Of a stretch of DNA of 64,000 nt, positions 1 to 7,731 are shown piece after piece. Positions within the stretch are counted from its first letter, which is position 1; every line of letters begins with the position of its first letter. Below the pieces are notes generated by a model. It did no database searches. It was not told the origin of the DNA and saw only the letters and a list, made by a program, of their open reading frames with translations. Source of the DNA: Actinokineospora enzanensis DSM 44649 (GTDB lineage Bacteria > Actinomycetota > Actinomycetes > Mycobacteriales > Pseudonocardiaceae); the NCBI RefSeq assembly GCF_000374445.1, contig NZ_KB894433.1, positions 37,886 through 101,885 of the forward strand, read 5' to 3'. The position numbers and the translations under genes were made by a program.

Positions 1-317
1 CGCGCGACCAACCACGTGGTCATCGCCGCGACCTCGTTGTACTGCACCGTGCCGTTGTCCCCGGAAACCAGCAGCGCCCGCACCCGCCCGGACCGATACA
101 ACTCCCACGCCGCCTCCAACCGGGCCTCCAGATAGGGCTTGGGCGTCCCGTCGTCCTTCAGGCCCGCGCCCAGGATGAGGGCGACGGGGGCCGATGGAGC
201 GTCGGCGGCGTGGAAGACCGGGCCGGTGTTCAGGCGGATCCACAGGATGGGGCCGAACAGCACCAGCAGCAGCCCGGCCGCGAGCAGCGCCCACCTCTTC
301 CGCACGAGCGCGATCAT
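1..317 (-). CDS. SanA/YdcF-like DUF218 membrane protein (partial)
   Basis: Only the N-terminal part lies in the window; the gene runs off the left edge. It starts at ATG 317 with one membrane segment (residues about 8-24), followed by a DUF218-type beginning: VALILGAGLKDDGTPKPYLE, then a helix with RLEAAWELYRSGRV and the strand ALLVSGDN. This order matches the SanA/YdcF family, small membrane-anchored envelope proteins; SanA affects vancomycin exclusion in enterobacteria. The substrate is unknown. It lies 7 bp downstream of the preceding minus-strand gene, so the two are probably one operon. Confidence 0.75.
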   Translation of the reverse strand, partial: MIALVRKRWALLAAGLLLVLFGPILWIRLNTGPVFHAADAPSAPVALILGAGLKDDGTPKPYLEARLEAAWELYRSGRVRALLVSGDNGTVQYNEVAAMTTWLVA

Positions 318-324
318 GCCCGAG

Positions 325-615
325 TCAGTCGTCCAGCAGGGCCGCGATGGCGGTTTTCTCGTCGGCGGGGAAGACCAGGATCCGCAGCCCGTCGCCGTCC
401 GCGGACGGGACCGTCGTGGCTCGGATGCCCGCGCCGCGGAGGCGGTCCTCGACGAACCGGGCGGCGGTGCGGCTGGGGACCTTGGCGACCTCGCGGAGCA
501 GCCCGTAGTCGCGTTTCTCGTCGGTCGCGAACGCCCAGCGCAGGACCAGGCCCAGGACGCCGATGACGAGCAGGGCGACCAGCAGCAGGTAGGGGGCGGG
601 CAGGTCCACGGTCAC
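325..615 (-). CDS. Small membrane protein with DUF2007-like tail
   Basis: A 96-residue protein with one N-terminal membrane helix (residues about 9-28) and a cytosolic tail whose end, RATTVPSADGDGLRILVFPA, resembles DUF2007-type putative signal-transducing domains. The family call is tentative. It is directly upstream of the SanA-like gene, with 7 bp between stop and start. No enzymatic motif is visible. Its reading frame is far more protein-like than the overlapping plus-strand frames. Confidence 0.6.
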   Translation of the reverse strand: MTVDLPAPYLLLVALLVIGVLGLVLRWAFATDEKRDYGLLREVAKVPSRTAARFVEDRLRGAGIRATTVPSADGDGLRILVFPADEKTAIAALLDD

Positions 616-703
616 ATCATGCCCGTGTGAGCGAGGCCACGGGCGCGGAACCTGTTACCGGCCAGTAAGCTCCCTCGAAAGGGACGTTAACGGAGGTTCA
701 CCG

Positions 704-2725
704 GTGCCGTACCCCACTGACCGTGAGCGCGACCGCCCGTGGGTCATGCGCACCTACGCCGGCCATTCCTCCGCCGCGAAGTCCAACGAGCTGTACCGGC
801 GCAACCTCGCCAAGGGCCAGACCGGCCTGTCGGTCGCGTTCGACCTGCCCACCCAGACCGGCTACGACCCCGACCACGAGCTGGCGCGCGGCGAGGTCGG
901 CAAGGTCGGTGTGCCCGTCAGCCACGTCGGCGACATGCGCGCGCTGTTCGACGGCATCCCGCTGGGCGGCGCCAACACCTCGATGACGATCAACGCGACC
1001 GCCATGTGGCTGTTCGCCCTCTATGTCACCGTCGCGCAGGAGCAGGCCGAGGCGGAGGGCGCGGACTGGCACGAGGTGGTCGCGCGGCTTACCGGCACCA
1101 CGCAGAACGACATCATCAAGGAATATCTCTCCCGCGGCACCTACGTTTTCCCGCCCGGCCCGAGCCTGCGGCTGATCACCGACATGGTCGCCTTCGCCGT
1201 GGCGAACGTGCCGCGCTGGAATCCCATCAACATCTGCAGCTACCACCTCCAGGAGGTCGGCGCGACGCCGGTCCAGGAAGTGGCGTACTCGATGTGCACG
1301 GCCATCGCCGTGCTCGACGCAGTCCGGGATTCCGGGCAGATTCCGGCTGAGTCGTTCGGTGAGGTCGTCGGGCGCATCTCGTTCTTCGTCAACGCGGGCG
1401 TGCGGTTCGTCGAGGAGATGTGCAAGATGCGCGCCTTCACCGAGCTGTGGGACGAGATCTGCCGCGATCGTTACGGCATCACCGATCCCAAGCAGCGCCG
1501 GTTCCGCTACGGCGTGCAGGTGAACTCGCTCGGGCTCACCGAGGCGCAGCCCGAGAACAACGTGCAGCGGATCGTGCTGGAAATGCTCGCGGTGTCGTTG
1601 TCCCGTAAGGCACGCGCCCGCGCGATCCAGCTTCCCGCGTGGAACGAGGCACTGGGACTGCCGCGGCCGTGGGACCAGCAATGGGCGTTGCGGATGCAGC
1701 AGGTTCTCGCCTATGAGACGGATCTGTTGGAATACGATGACATCTTCGACGGTTCCCCGGTGATTAAGTCCAAAGTGGACGAGATCCTGACCGGCGCGCG
1801 CGCGGAGATCGACCGCGTGCAGGCGATGGGCGGCGCGGTCGCGGCTGTGGAGAGCGGCTACATGAAGACGCGGATGGTCGCGTCGTTGGCCGAGCGGCGC
1901 AGGCGGATCGAGGCGGGCGCGGAGGTGATCGTCGGGGTGAACAGGTTCGACACCACCGAGCCCAGCCCGTTGCAGGCCGAGGGCGCCAAGGCGATCGAGA
2001 CCGTCGACCCGGTGGCCGAGCTGGCCGCGGTCGAGGCGATCACCGCGTGGCGGGCCGGGCGGGACGACGCCGCGGCAGGCGAGTCGCTGGACGCGCTGCG
2101 GGCGGCGGCCAAGACCGACGTGAACCTCATGCGGGCCACGATGACCTGCGCCCGCGCGGGCGTGACCACCGGCGAGTGGGCGGCTGCCCTGCGCGAGGTG
2201 TTCGGCGAGTACCGGGCGCCCACGGGCGTGTCGGGCGCGTCCGCGGCGGGCGAGGCCGGGACCGAGCTGGCGAAGGTGCGCGAATGGGTGGCGTCGACCG
2301 GGACCGAGCTGGGCGAACGGCTGCGGATGCTGGTGGGCAAGCCCGGTCTGGACGGGCATTCCAACGGCGCAGAGCAGATCGCGGTGCGGGCGCGGGACAC
2401 CGGCTTCGAGGTCGTCTACCAGGGCATTCGGCTGACGGCCGAGCAGATCGTGGCCGCGGCGGTGCAGGAGGGCGTGCACGTGGTCGGCTTGTCGATCCTG
2501 TCCGGCTCGCACCTGGCGGCGGTGCCTGCCGTGGTCGACGGGCTGCGCGCGGCCGGGGCGGGCGACATCCCGGTGGTGGTCGGCGGCATCATCCCGCCGG
2601 AGGACGCGAAGACCCTCGCCGCGCGGGGCGTGGCGCGGGTCTTCACCCCGAAGGACTACGAGCTGACCCAGATCATGGCGGAGATCGTGCAGGTCATCCG
2701 TGTCGCTCGCGGACTGTCTGTTTAG
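704..2725 (+). CDS. ecm: Ethylmalonyl-CoA mutase, B12-dependent
   Basis: A 673-residue acyl-CoA mutase carrying both the substrate barrel (residues about 10-500) and the C-terminal cobalamin domain in one chain. The B12 site is clear: KPGLDGHSNG (D-x-H-x-x-G), then SILSGSH and GGIIP. Length, single-chain layout and the opening RPWVMRTYAGHSS fit the MeaA/Ecm subgroup, which converts ethylmalonyl-CoA to methylsuccinyl-CoA, rather than the two-subunit methylmalonyl-CoA mutase. In actinomycetes this links butyryl-CoA/C4 metabolism to methylmalonyl- and propionyl-CoA supply. The GTG start at 704 has GGAGG at 692-696. No crotonyl-CoA carboxylase/reductase gene is next to it. The true substrate cannot be settled from sequence alone. 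Confidence 0.9.
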   Translation: MPYPTDRERDRPWVMRTYAGHSSAAKSNELYRRNLAKGQTGLSVAFDLPTQTGYDPDHELARGEVGKVGVPVSHVGDMRALFDGIPLGGANTSMTINATAMWLFALYVTVAQEQAEAEGADWHEVVARLTGTTQNDIIKEYLSRGTYVFPPGPSLRLITDMVAFAVANVPRWNPINICSYHLQEVGATPVQEVAYSMCTAIAVLDAVRDSGQIPAESFGEVVGRISFFVNAGVRFVEEMCKMRAFTELWDEICRDRYGITDPKQRRFRYGVQVNSLGLTEAQPENNVQRIVLEMLAVSLSRKARARAIQLPAWNEALGLPRPWDQQWALRMQQVLAYETDLLEYDDIFDGSPVIKSKVDEILTGARAEIDRVQAMGGAVAAVESGYMKTRMVASLAERRRRIEAGAEVIVGVNRFDTTEPSPLQAEGAKAIETVDPVAELAAVEAITAWRAGRDDAAAGESLDALRAAAKTDVNLMRATMTCARAGVTTGEWAAALREVFGEYRAPTGVSGASAAGEAGTELAKVREWVASTGTELGERLRMLVGKPGLDGHSNGAEQIAVRARDTGFEVVYQGIRLTAEQIVAAAVQEGVHVVGLSILSGSHLAAVPAVVDGLRAAGAGDIPVVVGGIIPPEDAKTLAARGVARVFTPKDYELTQIMAEIVQVIRVARGLSV

Positions 2726-2738
2726 GACTGTCTCTTTA
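2711..2738 (+). repeat. 14-bp imperfect tandem repeat across convergent stops
   Basis: GGACTGTCTGTTTA (2711-2724) is followed at once by GGACTGTCTCTTTA (2725-2738), 13 of 14 bases the same. The first unit holds most of the mutase stop codon and the second the minus-strand stop of the isochorismatase-family gene. This looks like a local duplication; no terminator hairpin is visible between these genes. Confidence 0.7.
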
Positions 2739-3293
2739 GGGCAATAGCGAGAGGACGTCCGCAGTGGACGACACGGTGGCGAACCCGCCGCCGTGCAGGT
2801 TGACCGCGGTCGCCCGGGACAGCTCGTCCGCGGTCAGCTCGACGCCGCCGGGACCGGTCAGGCCGAAGGTGTAGGTCGCGTCGAGCGGCACGTGCACCTC
2901 GTAGCCGAGGTTGCCGCCGACACGCGCGGTCGTCTCCACGCACATGTTCGTCTGGATGCCCGCCAGCACGATCCGCGAGATCCCGCGTGCCCCGAGCCAC
3001 GCGTGCAGGTCGACGGCACCGTGGAACGCCGAGTTGACGTGCTTGGTGAACATCAGGTCGGGCCGCGCGCCGTCCAGCTCCGCCTTGAACCCGGCCCCCG
3101 GCGTGCCCTGCGCCAGCGGCGAGTCCGGGATCAGCGAGTCGTGTCGGACCAGCACCAGCGGCTCACCGGCCGTCTGCCACGCGTCCAGCAGGGTCTTGAT
3201 GTTGGTCTCCGCGTCCGGGTTGTTGCGCGTGCCGCAACGCGGGTCGTCGAAGCCGCGCTGCACGTCGATGAGGATCAATGCCGTCTGTGCCAT
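2736..3293 (-). CDS. Isochorismatase-family cysteine hydrolase
   Basis: A 185-residue cytosolic hydrolase. The family catalytic triad is visible: Asp in LILIDVQRGF, Lys in LMFTKHVNSAF and Cys in GIQTNMCVETTARVGG. Such enzymes hydrolyse isochorismate, nicotinamide, N-carbamoyl compounds or related amides; the substrate here is not evident. ATG 3293 is preceded by a G-rich stretch that may act as ribosome site; the longer open frame upstream is antisense to the GlxA-type gene and was rejected. It is divergent from that regulator with 70 bp between starts, a common arrangement for GlxA-type control of small amidohydrolases, so regulation by it is a reasonable inference. Confidence 0.85.
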   Translation of the reverse strand: MAQTALILIDVQRGFDDPRCGTRNNPDAETNIKTLLDAWQTAGEPLVLVRHDSLIPDSPLAQGTPGAGFKAELDGARPDLMFTKHVNSAFHGAVDLHAWLGARGISRIVLAGIQTNMCVETTARVGGNLGYEVHVPLDATYTFGLTGPGGVELTADELSRATAVNLHGGGFATVSSTADVLSLLP

Positions 3294-3351
3294 GCCCCCA
3301 GCGTGTCGCGGCCGGGCGCGCGGGGGGAGATGCGGAAAAGGCGCGTTGCGA

Positions 3352-3357
3352 TACTTT
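3352..3357 (+). promoter_or_regulatory. -10 element TACTTT of leaderless GlxA-type gene
   Basis: TACTTT fits TANNNT and ends 6 nt before ATG 3364; no Shine-Dalgarno precedes the start. Confidence 0.5.
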
Positions 3358-3363
3358 CCTGCC

Positions 3364-4308
3364 ATGCGCATCATCGGCGTCCTGCTGCTGCCCGACACCC
3401 GGATGTTCGACTTCGCCGTGGTCAACGAGGTGTGGTCGAACGACGGCCGGGACGTCGGCCCGTTCGAGATCCGCCTGTGCGGCCCCGGACGGCGGAAGGT
3501 CACCCTGCACCCGGCCGGGCAGGTCGTACCCACCCACGGGCTGGCCGGCCTTACCGGCTGCGACCTGGTCATCGTCCTGGGCCGCGAGACTCCGCTGGCC
3601 GACGTCCCCCACTCGGTACGCCACGCACTCCGCGAGGTCCACGCCGCGGGCGTCACCGTCGCCGCCCTCTGCTCCGGCGCCTTCACCCTCGCCGCCGCCG
3701 GGCTGCTGTCCGGCCGCCGCGCCACCACCCACTGGGCCCTGCTGGACGCCCTGGCCAAGGTGTGCCCGGACGCCGTGATCGAACGCGACGTCCTGTTCAC
3801 CGAGCAAGACGGTCTGCTCACGTCGGCAGGCTGCGTCGCGGGCCTGGACCTATGCCTCCATCTGGTCCGCCGCTCGCTGGGCCCACACCTGGCCACCACC
3901 ATGGCCCGCCACCTCGTCACACCCCCGATCCGCGAGGGCGGCCAGGCGCAGTACGTCGAAACCCCGCTCCCGACCCGCCCATCCCGCGGCGACATAGCCT
4001 CCACAATGGACTGGGTGATGGCCCGCCTTGCCGACCCGGTCGGCGTCCCCGACCTGGCGCTGAAGGCCGCCATGAGCCCCCGGGCCTTCCACCGAGCCTT
4101 CGTCGCCGCCGTCGGCGACACCCCTGGCCGGTGGCTGTTGCTGCAACGCCTCCGCCACGCGCAGCTGCTCCTGGAGACGACGGACCTGTCGGTGGACCGG
4201 GTGGCGAGCCGCAGCGGCCTCGGCACAGCGGCGAACCTGCGCCGCCGCATGCGCGTGGAGTTCGGCACCAGCCCGTCGACCTACCGCCGCACTTTCGCGA
4301 CGGTGTGA
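3364..4308 (+). CDS. GlxA-family transcriptional regulator (DJ-1/PfpI + AraC)
   Basis: A 314-residue two-domain regulator. The N-terminal DJ-1/PfpI-like sensor (residues about 1-170) has the nucleophile-elbow segment VAALCSGAFTLAAAGLL. The C-terminal AraC helix-turn-helix pair (about 215-312) ends with GTAANLRRRMRVEFGTSPSTYRRTF, quoted in parts as GTAANLRRRMRV and FGTSPSTYRRTF. Such proteins bind DNA and control nearby catabolic genes. The divergent isochorismatase-family gene is the likeliest target. A TACTTT hexamer 6 nt before ATG 3364 suggests a leaderless transcript. A perfect hairpin follows at 4311. Confidence 0.88.
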   Translation: MRIIGVLLLPDTRMFDFAVVNEVWSNDGRDVGPFEIRLCGPGRRKVTLHPAGQVVPTHGLAGLTGCDLVIVLGRETPLADVPHSVRHALREVHAAGVTVAALCSGAFTLAAAGLLSGRRATTHWALLDALAKVCPDAVIERDVLFTEQDGLLTSAGCVAGLDLCLHLVRRSLGPHLATTMARHLVTPPIREGGQAQYVETPLPTRPSRGDIASTMDWVMARLADPVGVPDLALKAAMSPRAFHRAFVAAVGDTPGRWLLLQRLRHAQLLLETTDLSVDRVASRSGLGTAANLRRRMRVEFGTSPSTYRRTFATV

Positions 4309-4310
4309 GG

Positions 4311-4340
4311 GTTTGGGCCGCTCGATCGAGCGGCCCAAAC
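4311..4340. terminator. Bidirectional hairpin terminator
   Basis: A perfect 30-bp palindrome (15-bp arms, GTTTGGGCCGCTCGA and its complement) sits between the convergent GlxA-type and DUF397 genes. Confidence 0.75.
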
Positions 4341-4348
4341 CGGCAGGG

Positions 4349-4525
4349 TCAGCCGGCCTTGACCGACCGGACGAACGTGGTGAAGGTTCGGCCGTCAAGG
4401 ATCAGACGGCCGCCTGCACGGTTCTTGGTGTCGCGGACCAAGGTCTGCTCCCGCGTGTGACCGATCTCCACGCAGTCGTTGTTGGGGGCGCTGAAGCTGC
4501 TAACGCGCCAGGCGATGTGCTGCAT
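4349..4525 (-). CDS. DUF397 protein, third tandem copy
   Basis: A 58-residue DUF397 protein (MQHIAWRVSSFSAPNNDCVE..., ending TFTTFVRSVKAG). DUF397 proteins in actinomycetes pair with XRE/DUF5753 regulators and act as small partners, in some cases antitoxin-like. It is the last of three paralogues after the XRE gene, 5 bp downstream of the second. Its last codons (VKAG) lack the AAGGAGG sequence that the two upstream copies carry in their IKEG ends, as expected for the final gene. Confidence 0.85.
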   Translation of the reverse strand: MQHIAWRVSSFSAPNNDCVEIGHTREQTLVRDTKNRAGGRLILDGRTFTTFVRSVKAG

Positions 4526-4530
4526 GGGAA

Positions 4531-4707
4531 CTAGCCCTCCTTGATCGACCGGATGAGCGCGGCGAAGGTCCGGGCGTCGAACGCCAGGCGATCGCCCACG
4601 CGGTTTTTGGTGTCGCGGATCAGGGTCTGCTGCAGTGCCTGGCCAACCTCGACGCAATCGTTGTTGGGCACGCTAAAGGTGCTGACCCGCCACGAGATGT
4701 GCTGCAT
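4531..4707 (-). CDS. DUF397 protein, second tandem copy
   Basis: A 58-residue DUF397 paralogue (MQHISWRVSTFSVPNNDCVE..., ending FAALIRSIKEG). Its ATG immediately follows the TGA of the first copy (TGAATG). The codons for the preceding IKEG end supply GGAGG five bases before this start. Its own IKEG end in turn places GGAGG before the third copy. It diverges from its neighbours mainly in the middle (ALQQTLIRDTKNRVGDRLAF). Confidence 0.85.
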   Translation of the reverse strand: MQHISWRVSTFSVPNNDCVEVGQALQQTLIRDTKNRVGDRLAFDARTFAALIRSIKEG

Positions 4708-4887
4708 TCAGCCCTCCTTGATCGACCGGACGAACGTGGTGAAGGTCCGGGCGTCGAGGGCCAGGCGGCCGCCTGCGCGGTTTTTGGTGTCGCGGATCAG
4801 GGCCTGCTGCAGTGCCCGGCCAACCTCGATGCAATCGTTGTTGGGGGCGCAGAACGAACTGACGCGCCACGTCACCTGGTTGTTCAT
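4708..4887 (-). CDS. DUF397 protein, first tandem copy
   Basis: A 59-residue DUF397 protein (MNNQVTWRVSSFCAPNNDCI..., ending TFTTFVRSIKEG). Its ATG overlaps the TGA of the XRE gene (ATGA), so the two are translationally coupled. XRE/DUF5753 plus DUF397 is the classic WhiJ/Scr-like arrangement of actinomycetes; in Streptomyces coelicolor the SCO4441/SCO4442 pair has been described as a toxin-antitoxin module. Here the partner gene has been tandemly triplicated. Confidence 0.87.
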   Translation of the reverse strand: MNNQVTWRVSSFCAPNNDCIEVGRALQQALIRDTKNRAGGRLALDARTFTTFVRSIKEG

Positions 4888-5750
4888 CGTCCCTGCTCCA
4901 ATCGCTTCGCCCGGTTGTCGATGAGTGCCGCAGTCTCTTCCACTGACAGCGCGAGTGACCGGGAGTGCTCGAACATCTCGTCAAACTTGGTTACATCGTC
5001 CGGTTTCTCTACCCATTCGCCGCCATCCGGGTATTCGAGGTACACCGCGTCGGCTTCGTCGTCCGGGTCGTCGAATCCGAGGATCGTGACCGCACCGGTC
5101 ATCAGGCCGTAAGCGCCGGTGGCGAACGGGATCGCCTGTATGGTCACGTTGGGTCGCTCAGCGAGCGCCAGCAGGTAGCGAAGTTGCTCGGCCATCACAG
5201 CGGGCCCGCCGATCGTGCGACGGATGACGGCCTCGTCGAGAAGCGCGGTAAACTGCAACGCGTTTGGCCCATTCAGCCGCTTCTTGCGGTGTTCCATCGA
5301 CGCGGCGTCGCGTTCGGCGTCGATGGGCGATGCGATGAACCTGCCCGCCGCGCGGTACATCGCCGCACGGTAATCGGAGGTTTGTAGCGGTCCCGGAAGT
5401 ACGATCAGATACAGCGACCTGGCTGAGGCTGCTTCGCTCCAGGCTTTCACGAAAGCTCGATACCGGGGTGGCATCGCTGTCGAGTGTTCGAGCGGCGGAG
5501 CTTCCTGCTTGGCCTCTTCCCAGAGATCTTCGGCGAGCCGCCGTTGTTCTGCGTTGGCCCGGTAGAAGCCGAGCATCGCGGTCAGGGCCGAGTAGTCGCA
5601 AAGACTGTGCCCGTTCTCAATCCGTGACACGGTCGACGGTGTCTTACGTAGCAGCTTCGCGACTGCCTCGGGCTTGAGCCCGGCGTGGCCCCTCAGCTCG
5701 GCCAGGAACCTGCCGAGCTTGCGCTTCCGGCGTGTCTGAACGCTGGGCAC
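4884..5750 (-). CDS. XRE helix-turn-helix regulator with DUF5753
   Basis: A 288-residue protein with an N-terminal XRE helix-turn-helix (residues about 10-65; KPEAVAKLLRKTPSTVSRIE) and a C-terminal DUF5753 domain (about 95-280; LPGPLQTSDYRAAM, LLDEAVIRRTIGGPAVMAEQ, TIQAIPFATGAYG). This is the WhiJ-like family of actinomycete developmental or signalling regulators. It heads an operon with three DUF397 genes, with a 4-nt ATGA overlap. It probably regulates its own promoter; the 230-bp region upstream holds repeated and palindromic GGTGCAATGC sequences. The ligand is unknown. Confidence 0.88.
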   Translation of the reverse strand: MPSVQTRRKRKLGRFLAELRGHAGLKPEAVAKLLRKTPSTVSRIENGHSLCDYSALTAMLGFYRANAEQRRLAEDLWEEAKQEAPPLEHSTAMPPRYRAFVKAWSEAASARSLYLIVLPGPLQTSDYRAAMYRAAGRFIASPIDAERDAASMEHRKKRLNGPNALQFTALLDEAVIRRTIGGPAVMAEQLRYLLALAERPNVTIQAIPFATGAYGLMTGAVTILGFDDPDDEADAVYLEYPDGGEWVEKPDDVTKFDEMFEHSRSLALSVEETAALIDNRAKRLEQGR

Positions 5751-5825
5751 CCACTGCTCCTCAAACCGCGTGTGTAACTTGTATTTGCAACCTTACCGCC
5801 TGTGTGTGCACGCAGGTCACTCGAT

Positions 5826-5852
5826 AGGTGCAATGCGAAGGTGCAATGCACC
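5826..5852. promoter_or_regulatory. Repeated/palindromic GGTGCAATGC motif (candidate operator)
   Basis: AGGTGCAATGC occurs twice, at 5826-5836 and 5839-5849, 13 bp apart and so not on the same helix face. The second copy forms the 13-bp palindrome GGTGCAATGCACC (5840-5852). It lies between the XRE regulator and the small plus-strand gene. A binding role is inference. Confidence 0.4.
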
Positions 5853-5980
5853 TTGGTACCGTCTACCCGCTGGCGGGGCAGCTGTCCAGCCACCGGGTCA
5901 GTCGTCCCGGTCCGGTGGTCGGCTCTCTTCCTGCTGTCCCGTCAGCCCTCAACAGCATCAACGCAATGGAGCGATGAGCC

Positions 5981-6196
5981 ATGAACAAGTTCTGGGGCCA
6001 GGGGTTCTCCGCCGACCTCGCGGTCACGGTCGACTTCTGCCCGATCACCTACACCGTCTCCGCCGGTGCCATCGATCTGGAGTTCAACGACGGCGACGAC
6101 CTCACGATCACCCTGACCCCGGAGGGGCTGGACAACCTGATCGAGCGGGCGGTCGCCGCTCGCACCGAGTACCGGAGGCAGTCGACGGATGCCTGA
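5981..6196 (+). CDS. Small hypothetical protein divergent from XRE gene
   Basis: A 71-residue acidic protein of unknown function. GGAG at 5968-5971 is well placed before ATG 5981. No membrane segment; the C-terminal part (TPEGLDNLIERAVAARTEYR) looks like an amphipathic helix. It is divergent from the XRE/DUF397 operon and may be under its control. No family recognised. Confidence 0.65.
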   Translation: MNKFWGQGFSADLAVTVDFCPITYTVSAGAIDLEFNDGDDLTITLTPEGLDNLIERAVAARTEYRRQSTDA

Positions 6197-6265
6197 GGTG
6201 TGCCGGACATCGTGGACAGTCTGCGGCCTGGCTCCGATCTGGCCGGAGGGTGCGGAGCGGGAGCG

Positions 6266-7039
6266 CTAGTCCGGCCACTGCGGGGCGCGCTTCTCCAGGA
6301 ACGCGGCCATGCCCTCCCGTGCCGCAGGCAACTGGGAAGCGGCGGTCATCACCTCGATGGCCATCGCATAAGCGTCCGATTCCGGGCGGTCCAGCTGGGC
6401 GTAGATGGTCTGCTTGCCCAGCGCCTTGGAAGACACGCTGCCCCGCGTCGCGCGGTGCAGGAGGTTCTCGACCTCCACGTCCAGATCCGCGTCAGGCACC
6501 GCCCGGTTGATCAAGCCCCAGCTTTCGGCCGTCGAAGCATCGATGGCGTCACCGGTCAGCGCCAGTTCCATCAGACGTTTGCGGCCCACGTTCCTGGCCA
6601 CCGGCACCGCGGGCGTGTGACAGAACCACCCGCCCTTCCCGCCGGGCAAAGCGAATCCCGCCGACGAAGCCGCCACAGCCAGGTCGCACGTAGCGACCAA
6701 CTGACACCCGGCAGCGGTAGCCAACCCGTGCACGCGAGCGATCACCACCTGCGGTACCGACTCGATGGTCCGCATCAGCTCCGTGCACAGCCGCAACAAC
6801 CCGCGCACGCCCAGCAGGTCCCGTCCGGCCACGTCGGCGAAGTCGTGGCCCGCGCTGAAGACCGGGCCGTTGGCCGCAAGGATGATACCCCGCGCGTCCG
6901 AGGTGCCGACCACGCAGAACGCGGCCAGGAGTTCGGCCAGGTGTTCGGCGGACAGGGCGTTGCGGCGGTCCGGGCGGTTCATCGTGATCCGGACCGTGTC
7001 CGCCTCGCGGGTGACCAGGATGTGCTGGTAGTCGGCCAT
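6266..7039 (-). CDS. Enoyl-CoA hydratase/isomerase family protein
   Basis: A 257-residue crotonase-fold protein. The CoA-thioester oxyanion-hole regions are visible in VFSAGHDFADVAG and ARVHGLATAAGCQLVATCDL, followed by the family segment FALPGGKGGWF. It probably hydrates or isomerises an acyl-CoA in fatty- or amino-acid catabolism; the substrate is not evident and one of the usual catalytic glutamates is not obvious (the GGKGGWF segment replaces the common PE-x-x-x-G pattern), as in the ECHDC3-like branch. TACGGT lies 6 nt before ATG 7039, which suggests a leaderless mRNA. Confidence 0.85.
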   Translation of the reverse strand: MADYQHILVTREADTVRITMNRPDRRNALSAEHLAELLAAFCVVGTSDARGIILAANGPVFSAGHDFADVAGRDLLGVRGLLRLCTELMRTIESVPQVVIARVHGLATAAGCQLVATCDLAVAASSAGFALPGGKGGWFCHTPAVPVARNVGRKRLMELALTGDAIDASTAESWGLINRAVPDADLDVEVENLLHRATRGSVSSKALGKQTIYAQLDRPESDAYAMAIEVMTAASQLPAAREGMAAFLEKRAPQWPD

Positions 7040-7045
7040 ACCCCG

Positions 7046-7051
7046 ACCGTA
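7046..7051 (-). promoter_or_regulatory. -10 element TACGGT of leaderless crotonase gene
   Basis: TACGGT (minus strand) ends 6 nt before the ATG at 7039. Confidence 0.5.
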
Positions 7052-7056
7052 GCGAC

Positions 7057-7707
7057 CTACTGGCCGGAAGGCGCGCTCCCCGGCGGAACCGTCACGGTGA
7101 TCTCCGCGCCGAGGCGGGCCCCGCGCAGGTCCAGGGTGTCGCCGCTCCAGAAGCGGCCCGGGTCGTAGGCGTTCGGGCGGTCACCGGCAGGCAGCAGGCC
7201 CATCGCCTCGTACGTGGTGGCGACGACCTCCGCGCAGTACGCGTTCTCCAGTTCGGCGGGGCGGGGTTTCTGCCAGCGCAGCCGGGGAACGCGGCCGCGG
7301 GCCCAGCGTGCGGCCAGTTTGGCCGTGGAAGGGAACGGGGTGCCGTCGAGGCGGGCGATGGTGCGCAGGATGGCGTCCTCCTGCTCCCGCGTCACCGGGT
7401 CCGCCAGTTGGCGCAGCCACGCGCGTTGGCCGTACCGGGTCGCCCAGACGACCACCGCGTCGTGCAGGTCGTGCAGCTGTACTCCGCGCTGGTGGGTGCC
7501 GCTCCACCGGTCGGGCAACGACCGTCCCAGTTCCGCGTGCCACATCAGCGGCGGCATGTCGTCCAGGACCACCGCCATGCCCACGTGGTTGACGGGTGCG
7601 TTGGTCAGCGTCTGGATCGCGCGGTCGGCGGGGGTGCGGCCGCGGAACAGCCACAGGTCGCCGGTGCGGGTCAGGTGGACGGCCTCGTCGAGCCCGATGG
7701 TCGCCAT
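7057..7707 (-). CDS. Putative permuted papain-fold (YiiX-like) protein
   Basis: A 216-residue cytosolic protein. The layout recalls YiiX/YaeF-type permuted NlpC/P60 enzymes: an early GDLWLF segment, a histidine at residue 41 in VNHVGMAVVL, and a later cysteine at residue 158 in AYCAEVVATTYEAMGLL, so His precedes Cys. Members are predicted amidases or thiol acyl-transfer enzymes. No signal peptide is seen. ATG 7707 was chosen because the longer open frame is low-complexity and antisense to the divergent small gene. Function is inferred from the motif order only. Confidence 0.6.
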   Translation of the reverse strand: MATIGLDEAVHLTRTGDLWLFRGRTPADRAIQTLTNAPVNHVGMAVVLDDMPPLMWHAELGRSLPDRWSGTHQRGVQLHDLHDAVVVWATRYGQRAWLRQLADPVTREQEDAILRTIARLDGTPFPSTAKLAARWARGRVPRLRWQKPRPAELENAYCAEVVATTYEAMGLLPAGDRPNAYDPGRFWSGDTLDLRGARLGAEITVTVPPGSAPSGQ

Positions 7708-7719
7708 GACCGGAGACAC

Positions 7720-7725
7720 TAACCT
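7720..7725 (+). promoter_or_regulatory. -10 element TAACCT of leaderless small gene
   Basis: TAACCT ends 6 nt before GTG 7732. The region also serves the divergent minus-strand gene, whose start is only 24 bp away. Confidence 0.5.
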
Positions 7726-7731
7726 GGCCGG

